A stretch of DNA of 64,000 nt from Acanthosepion lycidas (GCA_963932145.1 OZ010572.1:84217974-84281973); one strand, 5' to 3'. Positions 11,160 through 22,695 are shown, counted from the first letter of the stretch. Numbers and translations: made by a program. Notes: generated by a model from the sequence alone, not told the origin.

Positions 11160-11392
11160 CACAAGGTTTCGGTCAGAGGGTACAACGGCCGAAACGTCGG
11201 GAATATATCCATAAAGATGAGAACAACAGTCCGAACAATATAAACAGGGAAAATACTTTTTCTGGCAAAATTTTCCTGTTTCTTAATACTGTGATAGTTT
11301 ATACAAAAAAAAAAATTAAAAAAATTAAAAAACTTGAACATGGACACAAAAGAAGACTCAGAAAGCTATCTTAATTATTATTTAAAATAGTA
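11160..11392 (+). mobile_element. SINE 3' part and composite repeat, copy 2
   Basis: GGTACAACGGCCGAAACGTC at 11177-11196 is the hammerhead-like core shared by several SINE tails here. It is followed by AGTCCGAACAATATAAACAG and the antisense LINE piece also present at 7605-7772. Confidence 0.6.
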
Positions 11393-11407
11393 AATGTATT
11401 ATAAATA

Positions 11408-11509
11408 TTAGGTTGGTGCAAAAATAATGACGTAATAATGTCGTTTCTTGACGTTAAAAAATACGTCAAAAAACGACATTATTACGTCATTATTTTTGCA
11501 CCAACCTAA
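11408..11509. mobile_element. palindromic mariner MITE, copy 2 (long arm form)
   Basis: Begins TTAGGTTGGTGCAAAAATAA and ends with its complement, flanked by TA on both sides. At 102 bp it is 22 bp longer than the standard 80-bp copies, and the extra sequence is split equally: about 11 bp (GACGTAATAAT type) is added in each arm so the palindrome is preserved. The loop matches the TTGACGT type of copies 3 and 4. Confidence 0.9.
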
Positions 11510-11514
11510 TAGAT

Positions 11515-13040
11515 ACATCGTGAATATGGCAATAAATAAAAAGAAATCTGAACAATGTAAATAGTATAAAATCAGCTATATTTAATGAAGTCAAGATTTG
11601 CCTATTAAACAAATTCATAAGCCCTTCAATTCAATTTTTAAGTATATAGGTGTTGGCTCTATGTTCCGTCCTCTTCCTAATTGTTACAAAACCAAAACAT
11701 TAACATTCAACTCGAGTCATGTTCTTAAATAGCCCTGTCAGATCAAGACTGATACAGATGTCATGTATAGGACCAAATTCTTTCTAAACTGTCACCTGTA
11801 TAAAACCGTTCTCTTTAGGTCAATCGCCTCGTGTGTTGAAAACGTTGGCCCCAATACTCTTCCGTAGAATATACAGGACCTGAGTGAATGAGTTTCATTA
11901 AAATATATTGGAGATTTAAGGTTTAGAAAAAAGGTTAGCTAAAAAGTGAATTTAACAGATTATTGCAAAAAATGCATTAAAATAATTCATATTTTGAAAG
12001 TTTTTAAGTAATATTATTCGATGTTGAAATATTAAGTCATAGCTGTTTAATTATCGTGAAATCTAAAGTTTAATATAATTCATTTATTTTCTTAAATCAA
12101 AATTCTAATTCGTTTTTACGTAAGATATACATTTGACATATACGGAAGATCGTTTAGAAATAATAGAATAATTTCCTTTGGCGCTTTTTATCGTGTGACC
12201 TTGTACGCACATAGAATTTAATTTTTGATTTTTGCCCACCATACTTCAGCTGTCACATGAGATGTTAGTCAATGTTTATACATCAAAATGACATTAAAAA
12301 TTGTTTAAGACCTACTTTAAATAAGCAGAATTACTTTTTCAAGGCTAAATTTTGTTTTATGTCTAAATTTATTTTCTCGCAGTTAAAAAGCAAAAATAAC
12401 ACGCAGATATAAATAAATAAATGTTTTCATCATGGAAGTGTCTAATGATTAGCCTTTGAAAAACGTCATCCTTTCTCGTTAGAAACATTAAATCCCCATG
12501 AAGTACATAAGACCACGCTGGTCATTGCATCCTAGAGGCATAGGTTTTCTGAGATAGAGATGCCAACCTCGCATCCAGCGACATTTGAATTCAGATGTGT
12601 CCTTATCCTAGACCGGTTTCAAACCAAGACTAGAGATGTAAGTATAACGTGTTTAACCCGTAGTGCGGGTTTGAATAGATACACAATTTTTCCAATGGTA
12701 TTTGTACAAAAAAGGACATAATGCACTCGCTGGAATGGATTCCACTTTTACGTTCGATAACCACCGCGTCCACTGAATTCGACAATGTTAGAAATAAACA
12801 TTTTAACAGTTTTTTTTTTTTTTCAGTTTTTCATAAAAAATAAGAGACAAAGATTTTGCTTGATCAGAAATTAATACAAGCGGTAACTGTCAAAAAGAGC
12901 TTTGGGCAGCACTATATAAGTTTCATTGACTGTGACGGACAAATAAAATCAGAGTCCTGTGACAATAATCATTACAGAAAGTTTCTAGAACTAGAAAGAA
13001 GGAAAACTAAAAACAGAAAAACTGAATAAAAAAAATTCAT
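11515..13040. other. AT-rich interval, no gene seen
   Basis: About 1.5 kb with no recognised repeat or credible open frame. It includes a T-run near 12812. Confidence 0.45.
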
Positions 13041-13071
13041 TGTCAACCTCATTCACTGAGGTTGACAATAT
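13041..13071. repeat. short perfect hairpin
   Basis: ATTGTCAACCTCA and its complement flank a 5-nt loop (TTCAC). It lies about 240 bp before the mariner pseudogene and may be terminal sequence of that element, but no matching copy was found on the other side. Confidence 0.6.
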
Positions 13072-13283
13072 ATCTATATATGGTCTGCTGAAGATCGTTT
13101 GAGGTCGGGAACTGAGAGTAATCCATGCTGTGTCGATTCCTATGGCCACACTCTCAACTACAGCGCAGGTAAATTTTCACGCGTGACCCTAAAGCATAGC
13201 GAAGTTTCGAGGTCGCCATTAGAAAATATTACACGTCAGTAGCTGTCTAGCCATTGACGCACGAAGGACTCAATAATCGAGTA

Positions 13284-13775
13284 ATGCCTTCAGAATACGA
13301 TCGCCGGGATAGTGTTCTGAAGAGCCTTCGCACTGGTTACAAAGCCAAAGAAATCAATGAATAATATATGGAACCTCAGACAGGGGCAATTTTAGGACAG
13401 AATATAAGTCATAAGAAGCGCTCTGCCAAGTTCCTTATCGAGGTTGTCAAGGAGAAACCCAAGAACAGCGTGAAGAAAATCACCAAGGAAATGGCCACTA
13501 GTAGGTGCACAATCAGTCGTATTCGCAAGGAAAGTTTGAATTATAAATATTTTGTGCCCAATAGGTGCCACTCGCTCACTGTACCACTGGTCGGCCTGAC
13601 ATATGGCCTCACGCCATCACCAGACTGCAGTCTTCTCGATTGTTTTGTATGGGACGTCTTGGCGAAGAAGGGAAACAGCATGCCTTCCAACACCAAGAAG
13701 GCTTTTAAGGTAGCCATCACGGACGCTATGGACAGGGACGCTGTCGCCAAGGCCTGTCCCAGTTTCATTGAAATA
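13284..13775 (+). pseudogene. mariner/Tc1 transposase, internally deleted
   Basis: The frame opens at 13284 with MPSEYDRRDSVLKSLRTGYK, a typical N-terminal helix-turn-helix start. It meets a TAA at 13362 and continues in the same frame from 13368. The N-terminal DNA-binding part (KITKEMATSRCTISRIRKE) is present and then joins abruptly to the C-terminal block SPDCSLLDCFVWDVL, which holds the third catalytic Asp in its SPD context. The central region with the first two catalytic Asp residues is missing. It resembles the SETMAR-like mariners common in octopus. It is a dead, deletion-derived copy of a different lineage from the relics at 20.7, 31.2 and 47.8 kb. Confidence 0.75.
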
Positions 13776-14767
13776 TATTTGTTATGTAAAAACTCCGTTT
13801 TATTGCTTATAATTTTTTTTTTCCGGATTTATCTGCGCCACACACTTATATATCCCTATCTCTTTTTTCTTTTAAATAGTAATAATTGCATCTTCTGTAG
13901 TGCAAAATTACGTAAAAGTGTGTGTAAACCAAAAAATCTTTCCGCTGATGTTTTCACTTGATGAGGTCAGTGTCCGGGTGGGTAGTTGCAAGGGTAAATG
14001 CCAGACATCACAACAAACACTTTTGTCCTCTCAACATTACTTTGTCTTTTCTCTTTTATCTCAAAGCAGCCTACGCATCGTCGAACCGCAACCATAGACA
14101 CATGATGTCATTGCAAATTTTAAAAGAAACCATTCACTAAACATCCATACAGAATCACTGAATGTTTTATTGACAGCCATCTGACCACGAAGCCAACCTA
14201 TAAAGACATACAGTCGGAGTCTTGGTATACGACGGCGGTTCACTTTCGCTTTTTATAACCAAAACACACCGCTTTCAAAAACAAAAAGCAACAACTTGTG
14301 GTCATTTGAAAGAAGATATTTCACTGTCTCACTCGAAAAAGACAGCTTTCTCTTCGAAGTAGTTACACCAGCTTTCAACATGATCTTATGATCTATTTCC
14401 CATCTCCAAGTTTTCTGATTTCTCTTTTTTTTATAGGCTAAAAAAAAAAAAAAACGTCAGCGGCTTTTAAAAAATATTGACATTAATGCCTCCCAAGTAT
14501 ATCAAGAATCATACAAACGCGATTTAGAGAATGTTATGTCTGGAATTTTAAACAAATTAGTATTAACTATCATAGTCCTGGTTAAAAAAATGACGGCATT
14601 AAATATGAATGAAATGGCCCACTAAAATAACTGTGCTCTATGGAAAGAGTCAGAATATCAGATGAAAGGAACGGGGGAAGTATGAAGATGGAAGACCTAG
14701 CCAGGCAAACTTGTCTTTAATTCCTTTACTCCTTCACCCCCTTTGATCATTTTGAGTGAGTAAAGTA
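13776..14767. other. AT-rich interval, no gene seen
   Basis: Holds T- and A-runs near 13810 and 14445. Short frames here lack protein-like features. Confidence 0.45.
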
Positions 14768-15055
14768 GTAATGGATAGCGGCTTGGATTGAAGGAATCGA
14801 AGAACCGAGTTCGAATTCCAGTCGAATCCATTACATTCACTTACGTGCTAATACCGTTGAGAAAGGCATGAATATGCGTAAATAGCAAGAGAAGACAGAG
14901 TTCTATAGCCTTGGATGGTAAATGGTCTACCGCAGAAAAAAATGGCAACTGGTCTGCCGCAGAAAGAAATGGCAACCTACTGCGGGGAAAAATCTTCCTC
15001 GTCAGTCATGTATCAAAAGATACATGATCGCATAAGCGTGTATCACGAATGGCAT
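14768..15055 (+). mobile_element. tRNA-derived SINE, long family, with internal duplication
   Basis: One of the best copies: ATGGATAGCGGCTTGGATTG head, GAGTTCGAATTCCAGTCGAA, TTACATTCACTTACGTGCTA, then the middle block and the terminal hairpin and GTGTATCACGAATGG. A ~30-bp block (ATGGTCTACCGCAGAAA / CTGGTCTGCCGCAGAAA) is present twice in tandem. It is followed by AGAGAGAGAG. Confidence 0.85.
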
Positions 15056-15284
15056 TAAAGAGAGAGAGAGAAGCCATTTGTTTATTGGGACTTGGCGAAT
15101 AAATTAGGTGAGAAGCCAAGTAAATACTACTATGAGTCTGTAGATCTGATTACTACAAATTCATGTGTTTACGTAAAAAGCCCTGTTTTTTACTTGTTTT
15201 TTAACAGTAAAAGTGTCCATTGGTCTAGAGATCAAAAGTCTTACTAAATATAATTTACTCCTTCCTTAACCATCAAACGTCAGG

Positions 15285-15286
<2 letters not shown>

Positions 15287-15359
<73 letters not shown>

Positions 15360-15404
15360 CGTTTATACATATAAGTTGTATATATATAACGTTTATACAT
15401 ATGT

Positions 15405-15469
<65 letters not shown>

Positions 15470-15513
15470 CGTTTATAATTATAAGTTATAGATATATAAC
15501 GTTTATAATTATA

Positions 15514-15567
<54 letters not shown>

Positions 15568-15595
15568 CGTTTATAATTATGTTATATATATCTTA
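15287..15595. repeat. compound (TA)n array with TAACGTTTATA insertions
   Basis: Long TA runs are punctuated by five copies of a TAACGTTTATA unit, at about 15357, 15387, 15467, 15497 and 15566. Two pairs are spaced 30 bp apart. Several units continue as ATTATAAG. Confidence 0.9.
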
Positions 15596-15599
15596 CTAG

Positions 15600-16330
15600 C
15601 TCAAAAGTCGCTCTGTTGGGCGGCATTTATGTGGAGTGTTCTTGATTGGGCCTTCATCACAGTAGGTAGTGAGGAGTAAATAGGCAACAATAAACTATAG
15701 AAGCACTCAAAATTAATCGTTGTATTTAAGCATTGCGTTAATATTTAAAATTACCGTTTAAAAGTTCAACAATTATTCTTCTGATGCCACTTAAAGACAA
15801 ATTGATGTCCTAACTTTGCGGACAAACAATTATTTTTATTTCATGGTTGACTATCGCTGGATTTCGCAATTTCAATTATTTCAAAATTTATTTCCAATTC
15901 ATAAAAATTGTTAGCGCAGAAAAAAAGAAAATTTTCGCAAAAGTTACTGAAAACAATCTCATTAATGAAAACATGGGTATCCAAACTTTCAAGATTGCCG
16001 GTCTGGATCCGCCTCAGAATGTTTTTATTTTGCCCATGGTGTTGGCCTATTTCCAAAATGTTATATGTTGTGCTATGGCCTGACGAAGTAAATTTGAAAA
16101 GAAATATTTAGATCTCTATAGACAATAACCCTCTGTGAGGCTACGAACTTATTCCAGCTTCATATGCATATGGCTTTTCTTTACTTTTTTTTTTTTCAAG
16201 TGAGGGCGCAGGTACATTCTCCTTGCGTGATTATTGTAACTCGAACTTCGTCCTATTTCACTCACTCTAGCATTGGGGTATTCGAAAGTGGCATGAAAAC
16301 AGCTTTCAATTTATATAGACACACGTAATA
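15600..16330. other. AT-rich interval, no gene seen
   Basis: Overlapping short frames at 15.85-16.1 kb on both strands carry no recognisable motif. Confidence 0.4.
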
Positions 16331-16343
16331 TTTTTTTTTATAT

Positions 16344-16347
<4 letters not shown>

Positions 16348-16380
<33 letters not shown>
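16348..16380. repeat. (GT)n microsatellite
   Basis: About 32 bp of GT repeat. Confidence 0.95.
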
Positions 16381-16382
<2 letters not shown>

Positions 16383-17260
16383 AGATATAAACAAACCAAC
16401 AGTTGGTTAAAGCTAAAAAGAATACAACACCACCAATACTAAGCCAGACAAAAGGAAAATAAAAGACAAAAAGAAAAAGAGACAAAAAGAGGAATTAGGG
16501 AATAAACCACAAAAACTAAAAGAGACATATATGTAGGCAAAGTGCTCAATTACAGCAGCAACACCAGAAAACCAAACGGCACTCACTTACACGCACACAA
16601 ACACATTTTACACTACATATGTCTAACCATTTATCCATTGTGAGACATCTACAACAACATCCCTGCCCACATTCACAATATAAAAAATTACTGATCGACA
16701 ACACAACTATCCTACAACAAGAAAATAATAAATTCAAGCTACAGATCATAGAAGCAATTTATATTAAAAAAAATAAAGCAGGCACTGAACAGAATTAACT
16801 ATGAATACTGCAGTAATGTTCTGAAATGCCTATAAAGGAACAGTTTTTCAAGCTTTAATGCGCGCATGGCCATGGTATTATAACACAGAGGAAAAAATGT
16901 CCATAATTGATGATTTTTTTACGATCTTATTCTTACTCAGAATATTGTCAACCGTTTGAATTTAAAAGCATAATGAAAAATTACGGTAATGGATAGCAAA
17001 GCACAGTTTGGTATAAATATTTGTACGCCTGAACAATATATAATTTAGTACTATTTACACCCCTGAAGATTGGAAGAAGATCAAAAGCACTTGGGAAATG
17101 GAAATAAAAGAAATGTAAACAGTTATAGCACATTTCCCTCATCCTTTAATACACAGAAGGTTATTCGTGAGTATGAACGGATTTTGTTAAAAATGAACAG
17201 ACATTAAGTCTGCAATTTATTCGATCAGACATGCCTTAAAGAGAATTTATTGCTTAAATG
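16381..17260. other. interval without supported features
   Basis: A-rich stretch near 16.45 kb; no gene or recognised repeat. Confidence 0.4.
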
Positions 17261-17261
17261 C

Positions 17262-17340
17262 ACGCGCACACACACACACACGCACACACACACACACACA
17301 TATGTGTGCGTGTGTATGTGTATGTGTGTGTGTGTGTGCT
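17262..17340. repeat. (CA)n followed by (TG)n, hairpin-forming
   Basis: CA repeats turn into TG repeats around CATATGTG, so the tract is an inverted repeat of about 75 bp able to fold on itself. It directly precedes a SINE. Confidence 0.9.
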
Positions 17341-17345
17341 TATGA

Positions 17346-17555
17346 GAGACGGTGAGGTAGCGATTGATGAATTGGAGAGCTGAGTTCGAATTCCAGCAGA
17401 GTTCCTTACATTTAATTGTGAGCAAATACCCTTAGGATAGGTGTAAATCCATCTTGCTTTCCTTCTGTTCTAGCTAAATAGCAGGGCAGACTTGGTACTG
17501 TGGTCTTCTGTGGCATTCGGACTAGAACTACTATTCTGAATTCAAAATTTGAGGA
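17346..17555 (+). mobile_element. tRNA-derived SINE, variant 3' body
   Basis: Head and B-box (GAGCTGAGTTCGAATTCCAG) and the AAATACCCTTAGGATAGGTG block follow the long SINE. After GCAGGGCAGACTTGGTA it switches to a different tail (GGCATTCGGACTAGAAC..) and lacks the terminal hairpin, pointing to a related subfamily. Confidence 0.7.
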
Positions 17556-18225
17556 ACGTCGCTTTGTGGACATTGTTGCACACTGTACACGAGTTCTCTG
17601 TATTCGACTCTTCCAAAAAGTATGGGTGATTTTGTACAAGCCTTCACCACTATAATCGTATGTCCGAGTAGCTTACCTGTACCCACATACGTCGAAAATG
17701 ACGGGAAAATTCAGAATGATGAATTTTAGTCATATTTCAGAACTCCTTCGTAAAATAATCCCGAGTTTTTTTTATTCTCTCTAACTCTGTCCTCCTCTAT
17801 TTTGGTCCGCTCGTTGTCTCCCAAGCTCTTTAATCTTTTTTCACCGCATGTGGTCTTCCTACTCCTGATTACTTTCATTGATTCCTTATTATCTCTCTAA
17901 TCTGGTCATGAGGTCTGTCCCTAATGCACACACTTTTGTTCACAGTTGCTATTCATATTCATCAGACCAGTGTTATCTCTGATTTTTTTCTCTCTCTCGA
18001 TAACATATAACTATAATATAGTATATATTGGTTTACTATTCACGCTAATTTATTGGTACTCTAGGTAGGATAGCTCCAATAGCGCAAGAAGCATAGGATG
18101 TGATGTACCTGACAGGAGAAAAGCATGATAAGGGATCGGCATACTTTAGAAAACCGAAAAGGGTCAGGAGATAGAGTGACCGACTAAATACGATTAAATT
18201 AGAATAAAAATATATAGTCAGTCAG

Positions 18226-18512
18226 TTATGCGCCATGCGTGAGACACGCGTATGCGATCGTGTATCTTTCGATATATGACTGACGAGGCAGATTTTTCCG
18301 CAGCAGGTTGTCATTTCCGTCTGCGACAGACCAATTTACATCTATGGCTATAGAACCCAGTCTGTCCTGCTATTTACCCATAGCTGGGGGAGAAGAAGAG
18401 ATTCATACCTTTCCCCAGGGTATTAGCACGTAAGTAAATGTAATGCATTCAACTGGAATTCGAACTCGGCTCTTCGATTCCTCAGTCCGAGCTGCTATCC
18501 ATTACTCCACCG
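18226..18512 (-). mobile_element. tRNA-derived SINE, long family
   Basis: Minus-strand copy, complete from the tail (ATGCGCCATGCGTGAGACAC at its 3' end) to the head, where the complement of GGTGGAGTAATGGATAGCAG marks the tRNA start. The B box is GAGTTCGAATTCCAG. Confidence 0.85.
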
Positions 18513-18634
18513 TATAGAATAAGCTTTAATATGTCGTTTTCTATTTTTCAGATTTTTAACTGAATTCCTCTTAGCTTACCCATTTAGATTTGTCACTTTT
18601 TACGTTAATCTTATTATTGGTATTAATATTAGCA

Positions 18635-19072
18635 ACATTATTGGTCCTGACATGGCGTCTCGACTTCAGCCATTTTCCTACCGCCATAAAGTTACCTCCC
18701 TTTGCATTTTCTATAAATATATTTATGGTAATTGTTCTGATGCTCTCTTCCCTGTGGTACCTAGACTTTTTTTAATTTAAGTGCAGTACTAGACTGACAA
18801 CAAGATCTCATCAATTTATAGTTGAGTTGGTTTGAGGTACCCGTAAGTTTTATGCTAACATTTTCTTTACTCGCTGGTGGAAGTCCCTTCTCTCTCCATG
18901 CTTTCCAGCCAACTTTAATTTTTAAAAATTTAAATACAATGTCAATCGCTGTCTTCCTGATTACTCTTCTATTGTTCCAGTAGTAATGTTTCTATTTTCT
19001 AATTCTTCTACATACAGTAACCCTTTGTCTTAATGGTTTTACTGCTTTGTTTGGGGTGAATTCGAGTAAAAA
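18635..19072 (+). pseudogene. LINE ORF2 C-terminal relic (CR1/jockey-like, second subfamily)
   Basis: Plus-strand pieces read GPDMASRLQPFSYRHKVTSL, CIFYKYIYGNCSDALFPVVP and, further on, sequence matching the tail of the 34.9- and 47.1-kb copies, ending near TTTGGGGTGAATTCG. Stops and frameshifts are frequent. Related to, but distinct from, the 10.5/25.5-kb subfamily. Confidence 0.65.
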
Positions 19073-19466
19073 GAAATCGTTATCAGAATGTGGGATTAGC
19101 GGCCCGTGTTCAAAGTCCGATCACATCGGCTGCGTTTACATTCTTTCTAATTCTCTTCGGAAATCCATATCTTCTCTCCCACAACGAGGTAGATTGGGCA
19201 ATTGATGTGGGTGGCATCAAGTCTAAGAGATGATCCCACCTTAAAACCGTGGACAAAACACGGGGAATTTCACTAATGTTCAACAAAAGACATGCTTATT
19301 CACAGATAATAAAGAAAATGATTCAAGACAGCGATGATTATCTACATCCTGAAGGAACATGACTTTTCAAAATAATACCTTCACCTAAAAGCCATATTTT
19401 TTATGCTTTCTCGTACATTTTTAACAAGTTTTATTGGTATTTCCTATTATATAATCTCTCTTATAA

Positions 19467-20388
19467 TTGCTTCTCTTTCTCACACTCTTAGTTTTATCCG
19501 TTTATTTCTTTCATGTTTCTTTTCTCTCGTTTAGTTTATCGTTGTTTCTCCCTTTTTTTTCTTTCGCCTTTGTTTCTCATGTTTTCTTCATTTTCTTTCT
19601 TTCTTTCTTTCTTTCTTTCTTTTCATTTCTTTACTACAATTTTTACCGTAGCTTTCCCTCCTTCACTTTCTCACTTATTTGTTTCTTTCTTTTATTTCTC
19701 CGCTTTCCTTTCCACCCCCGACCCCCGCCGGTTTTCTTTTTTCTCTCTTTATAATAAAAGCTTGACCTACTTGTCAGTTCCAATGGCACCATTTACTTTC
19801 TCGTCTTCTCGCCACCCACTACAGACACTAACAATATCAATGTTTATACACATTAACTCTTTCTGTCAGTGTGATTGTCCCTGGCCGAAGGGAGCAGATC
19901 CATGCATGTACATTTGCGTGTCGATCATCACTTAATTTCCCACCATTCAGTTATTACCAAAATCTTCTCCCTACCGCCAGGAAGTAGATTTCTTGTTTAC
20001 CTTTTCTTTATCAGATATTTTAGTCGTTTTTTCTTTTACTTTCCTTTTTTATAATATAGTTCCTTATAAGTTTTCTCTGATACATTATTTATCCCTTTAT
20101 CGAGTTGCTTTTATCTTTTTTTATTCGGATATTTCAGCATTCAGTTTTCTTTTAATTTGCTTTCATTCTTTTTATTTTTATTTTTATTCATTTTCCTTTT
20201 TATTTTTTTTTTTTCCTTTTTATTTTATCTTTTCTTTGCTTCCTTTCTCATATGGCTTCTTTGGGCTTTTTTTGTTTGTTTGTTTTTTCTTTTCTTGTTC
20301 AATTTCTTTTTATTCTTACTTTCCTCGATTTATTTCTCTTTGTTACCTTTTTTTCCCTTCACTCTATTGTATTTTGGTCTCTCGTCTC

Positions 20389-20390
<2 letters not shown>
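19467..20390 (+). repeat. polypyrimidine-rich block with (TTTC)n
   Basis: About 0.9 kb of T- and C-dominated sequence on the plus strand, with a clean TTTC run near 19590-19622. The overlapping open frames here are rich in F, S and L and are composition artefacts. Such polypyrimidine/polypurine tracts can adopt triplex structure; that is general knowledge, not shown here. Confidence 0.85.

Positions 20391-20453
<63 letters not shown>
20391..20453. repeat. (TA)n microsatellite abutting a mariner end
   Basis: TA array that runs directly into the terminal sequence TAGTAGAATGGATAAATTGT of the mariner relic. Confidence 0.95.
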
Positions 20454-20456
<3 letters not shown>

Positions 20457-21297
20457 GAATGGATAAATTGTCTAAATTACGCAAAAATGAAAATAAAGCT
20501 GAAATGTTATTTTAACAGTTATATTTACCAAAATTACACAAAAAATAAATTGAAAAGAGTAAATTTATTCAATAAAATCGCCATAGGCCTCAACCACTGA
20601 AACCAGACAATTTCGGAATCTCCTGCATGTCTTCTGGACGGTCTTCTTGTTTAAGTTGGTGAATGCTCTCATAATCCTTGCCTTCAGGTCATCTTTGGTG
20701 TTACTAGGAATTTTCCTGGTCTCTTGCTCAACGGTGCCTCAAGGGCGTTGTAGTCTGGGGAGATATAAGCGATGATGTGGTCGCAGAAATTCTTTGACTG
20801 GAATGACTGAGTTCTCCTGCAGTATCCTGTTGCCAGACATAGGGTCTATAAGCATCCACCATCTCGACCCAGGGCAGCATTACATCCTCAAGGTACTTAA
20901 TGTTGGGCTCCGTGTCGAGTCTGAGGTACTGTAGGAAGATGAAGGGAGGTATAACGTCGCCAGTGATCAGCCCCTTCATAATCCCTATTAGACTCATCCG
21001 AATTCTTTGCACTCTCTTTAGATTGAAACCTAAACACTCTGAAATATTCGTATGGGAGCTTCCGACATGAATGCCGAGCAGTGTAGCAAGCCGTTTCCAA
21101 ATGTCTGGTGGAGTGAATTGCGTCATAGTAATCTTTTTTCTTTTTTTTTTTTCTTTTTTTTTTTCTTTTTTTTCACAGACGGTTGCCAACTGACCATACA
21201 GTACTGTGCAGTTAACAAAATAATAAGTAAACGACGCGCATGCGCGAAATTAAAAACATAAAATGGCGACAATTTACACACCGCACCCTATATATGA
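20454..21297 (-). mobile_element. mariner element relic, both ends recognisable
   Basis: The two ends share inverted terminal sequence: TATATAG..TAAATTGTC on the left and, as its complement, GACAATTTA..CTATATA on the right (21269-21297). The interior is a minus-strand transposase relic. Between promoter side and CDS lie ACGCGCATGCGCGAAATTAA-type sequences also found at 31.5 and 48.06 kb. Confidence 0.7.
20590..21130 (-). pseudogene. mariner transposase, deleted and frameshifted
   Basis: Starts MTQFTPPDIWKRLATLLGIH with the HTH-type block SHTNISECLGFNLKRVQRIR, then jumps through a frameshift (DESNRDYEG lies in another frame) to DVIPPFIFLQYLRLDTEPNI, VMLPWVEMVDAYRPYVWQQD and a C-terminal NTKDDLKARIMRAFTNLNKK. 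The WQQD Asp corresponds to the second catalytic Asp. The segment with the first Asp is gone. The family resembles octopus SETMAR-like mariners (family knowledge). Dead copy. Confidence 0.8.
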
Positions 21298-21299
21298 TA

Positions 21300-21895
21300 A
21301 AAAAAAAAAAAAAAAAACTTTTCTTTACCGTCGCTTTTCGCCCTCTGTTGTACTTCATCAAGACAAATATAAGGAATATATTTTAAAAGTATTTATAAAC
21401 AGAATAAAAACATCTATGACAAAGTGGAAAAACATTTTCGTGTGACGCATTTCATCGTTTATGACATCATCGGAATAAAGTGAGGTTTTCGTTGATGTGA
21501 CTAAACCTACAACCGAAAAATATCGGTCACTAATATTAATTTTTTGAAATATATTTTTGTGTATATATTTATATTTACCTATAAACATAAATGAAATAGG
21601 CTAGGCTATATATCCAAACACATAATTAACAAAAGAAAAAATAAATTTCAGCGTCCTCACTTCTCTTTGTCCAATCTGTAATAACATCAAAGTAAACTTT
21701 ATTTTTCTCCCATGAAATCCTAAAGGAAGCAACGCGTCACACGAATATTTTTAGAGCGTCATAGACTTTCCTAAAATGGTTCTGATATATAATTTTTTTA
21801 TATCGTTTTCTCATCTCTCTCTCACATTCTCCCTCCCTCTCTCCCCCATTCTCCCTCCCTCTCTATCTCCCCTCCTCTCTATCTCTCTCTAGATA
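21300..21895. other. AT-rich interval with A-run and (CT)n
   Basis: Contains an A-run at 21299-21317 and a CT-rich tract at about 21810-21890. No gene seen. Confidence 0.5.
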
Positions 21896-21897
21896 TA

Positions 21898-21978
21898 AAT
21901 ATATATATATGTGTGTGTATGTGTGTGTATATATGTGTGTTTATATGTGTATATATGTATATATATGTGCGTGTGTAC

Positions 21979-22037
<59 letters not shown>
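21898..22037. repeat. (TG/TA) mixed array ending in (TA)n
   Basis: TG/TA mixed repeats from about 21898 give way to pure TA at about 21978. The array stops at the left end of the Tc1-like element. Confidence 0.95.
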
Positions 22038-22040
<3 letters not shown>

Positions 22041-22621
22041 TGCGTTCCAAATTATTATCGAGATAACTTTTTTTCTAATATTTCAAAAACCGTCCAATTA
22101 ATTCACACAAACATTTCACACAATGTTGGCAACACTAACCTGCGCAATCATTCAAATTTTTGTACTGATCTGCGCAATGTAAACAAACTGGCGCCATATT
22201 TGTTATCAGCACGGTGATTTGAGCGTGCCAAATTATTAGAAAAGTCTAAGAATTTAGTGAAATGATCGGCCGTAAAAGCAGTTTAAGTGATGCTGAAAAG
22301 AAAATTATCACCTCAGAACTCTCAAAAGGTAAATCTATCCTAGAAATTTCTAAAATGATAGGGAGGTGTCATCAAACAGTGAAAATGTTCACCGCCGACC
22401 CTACACAATTACGCAATAGGGCAGATACAGGCAAGCCGAGGTTTATTTTACGTCGTCTCATGTCACGACTTAAACGAGAGACTACAACGAATCCTGGACT
22501 TACCAATCAAGGGATTGCGCAGATCAGTGTTGCCAACATTGGGTGAAAATTCTGTGTGAATTGATTGGACGGTTTTTGAAATATTAGAAAAAAAGTTATC
22601 ACGATAATAATTTGGCACGCA

Positions 22622-22624
<3 letters not shown>
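22038..22624 (+). mobile_element. 587-bp Tc1-like element with long terminal inverted repeats
   Basis: Begins CACTGCGTTCCAAATTATTA and ends with the complement (..AATAATTTGGCACGCAGTG), flanked by TA on both sides. The inverted repeats extend inward for more than 100 bp, including GTCCAATTAATTCACAC and ATGTTGGCAACACT on the left and their complements on the right. The interior keeps only the start of a transposase. Both flanks are TA microsatellite, so the element sits inside one array. Confidence 0.9.
22262..22546 (+). CDS. truncated Tc1-like transposase, DNA-binding part only
   Basis: A 94-residue frame starts MIGRKSSLSDAEKKIITSEL and contains KGKSILEISKMIGRCHQTVK, a paired-type helix-turn-helix. 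It is followed by NRADTGKPRF, the short basic linker often written GRPR, and the second helix block TTTNPGLTNQGIAQI. The catalytic DDE domain is absent: the frame runs straight into the right inverted repeat. It could encode a DNA-binding peptide for its own ends, but expression is unknown. The frame is free of stops, unlike every other transposase relic in the window. Confidence 0.65.
   Translation: MIGRKSSLSDAEKKIITSELSKGKSILEISKMIGRCHQTVKMFTADPTQLRNRADTGKPRFILRRLMSRLKRETTTNPGLTNQGIAQISVANIG

Positions 22625-22680
<56 letters not shown>
22625..22680. repeat. (TA)n microsatellite, right flank of Tc1-like element
   Basis: TA array continuing from the element end and followed by a T-run. Confidence 0.95.

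Positions 22681-22695
<15 letters not shown>

Noticed and set aside
19467-20600. Plus frames of 140-153 codons resembling membrane proteins
   Set aside because: Hydrophobicity comes from T-rich codons in a polypyrimidine tract followed by TA repeat.
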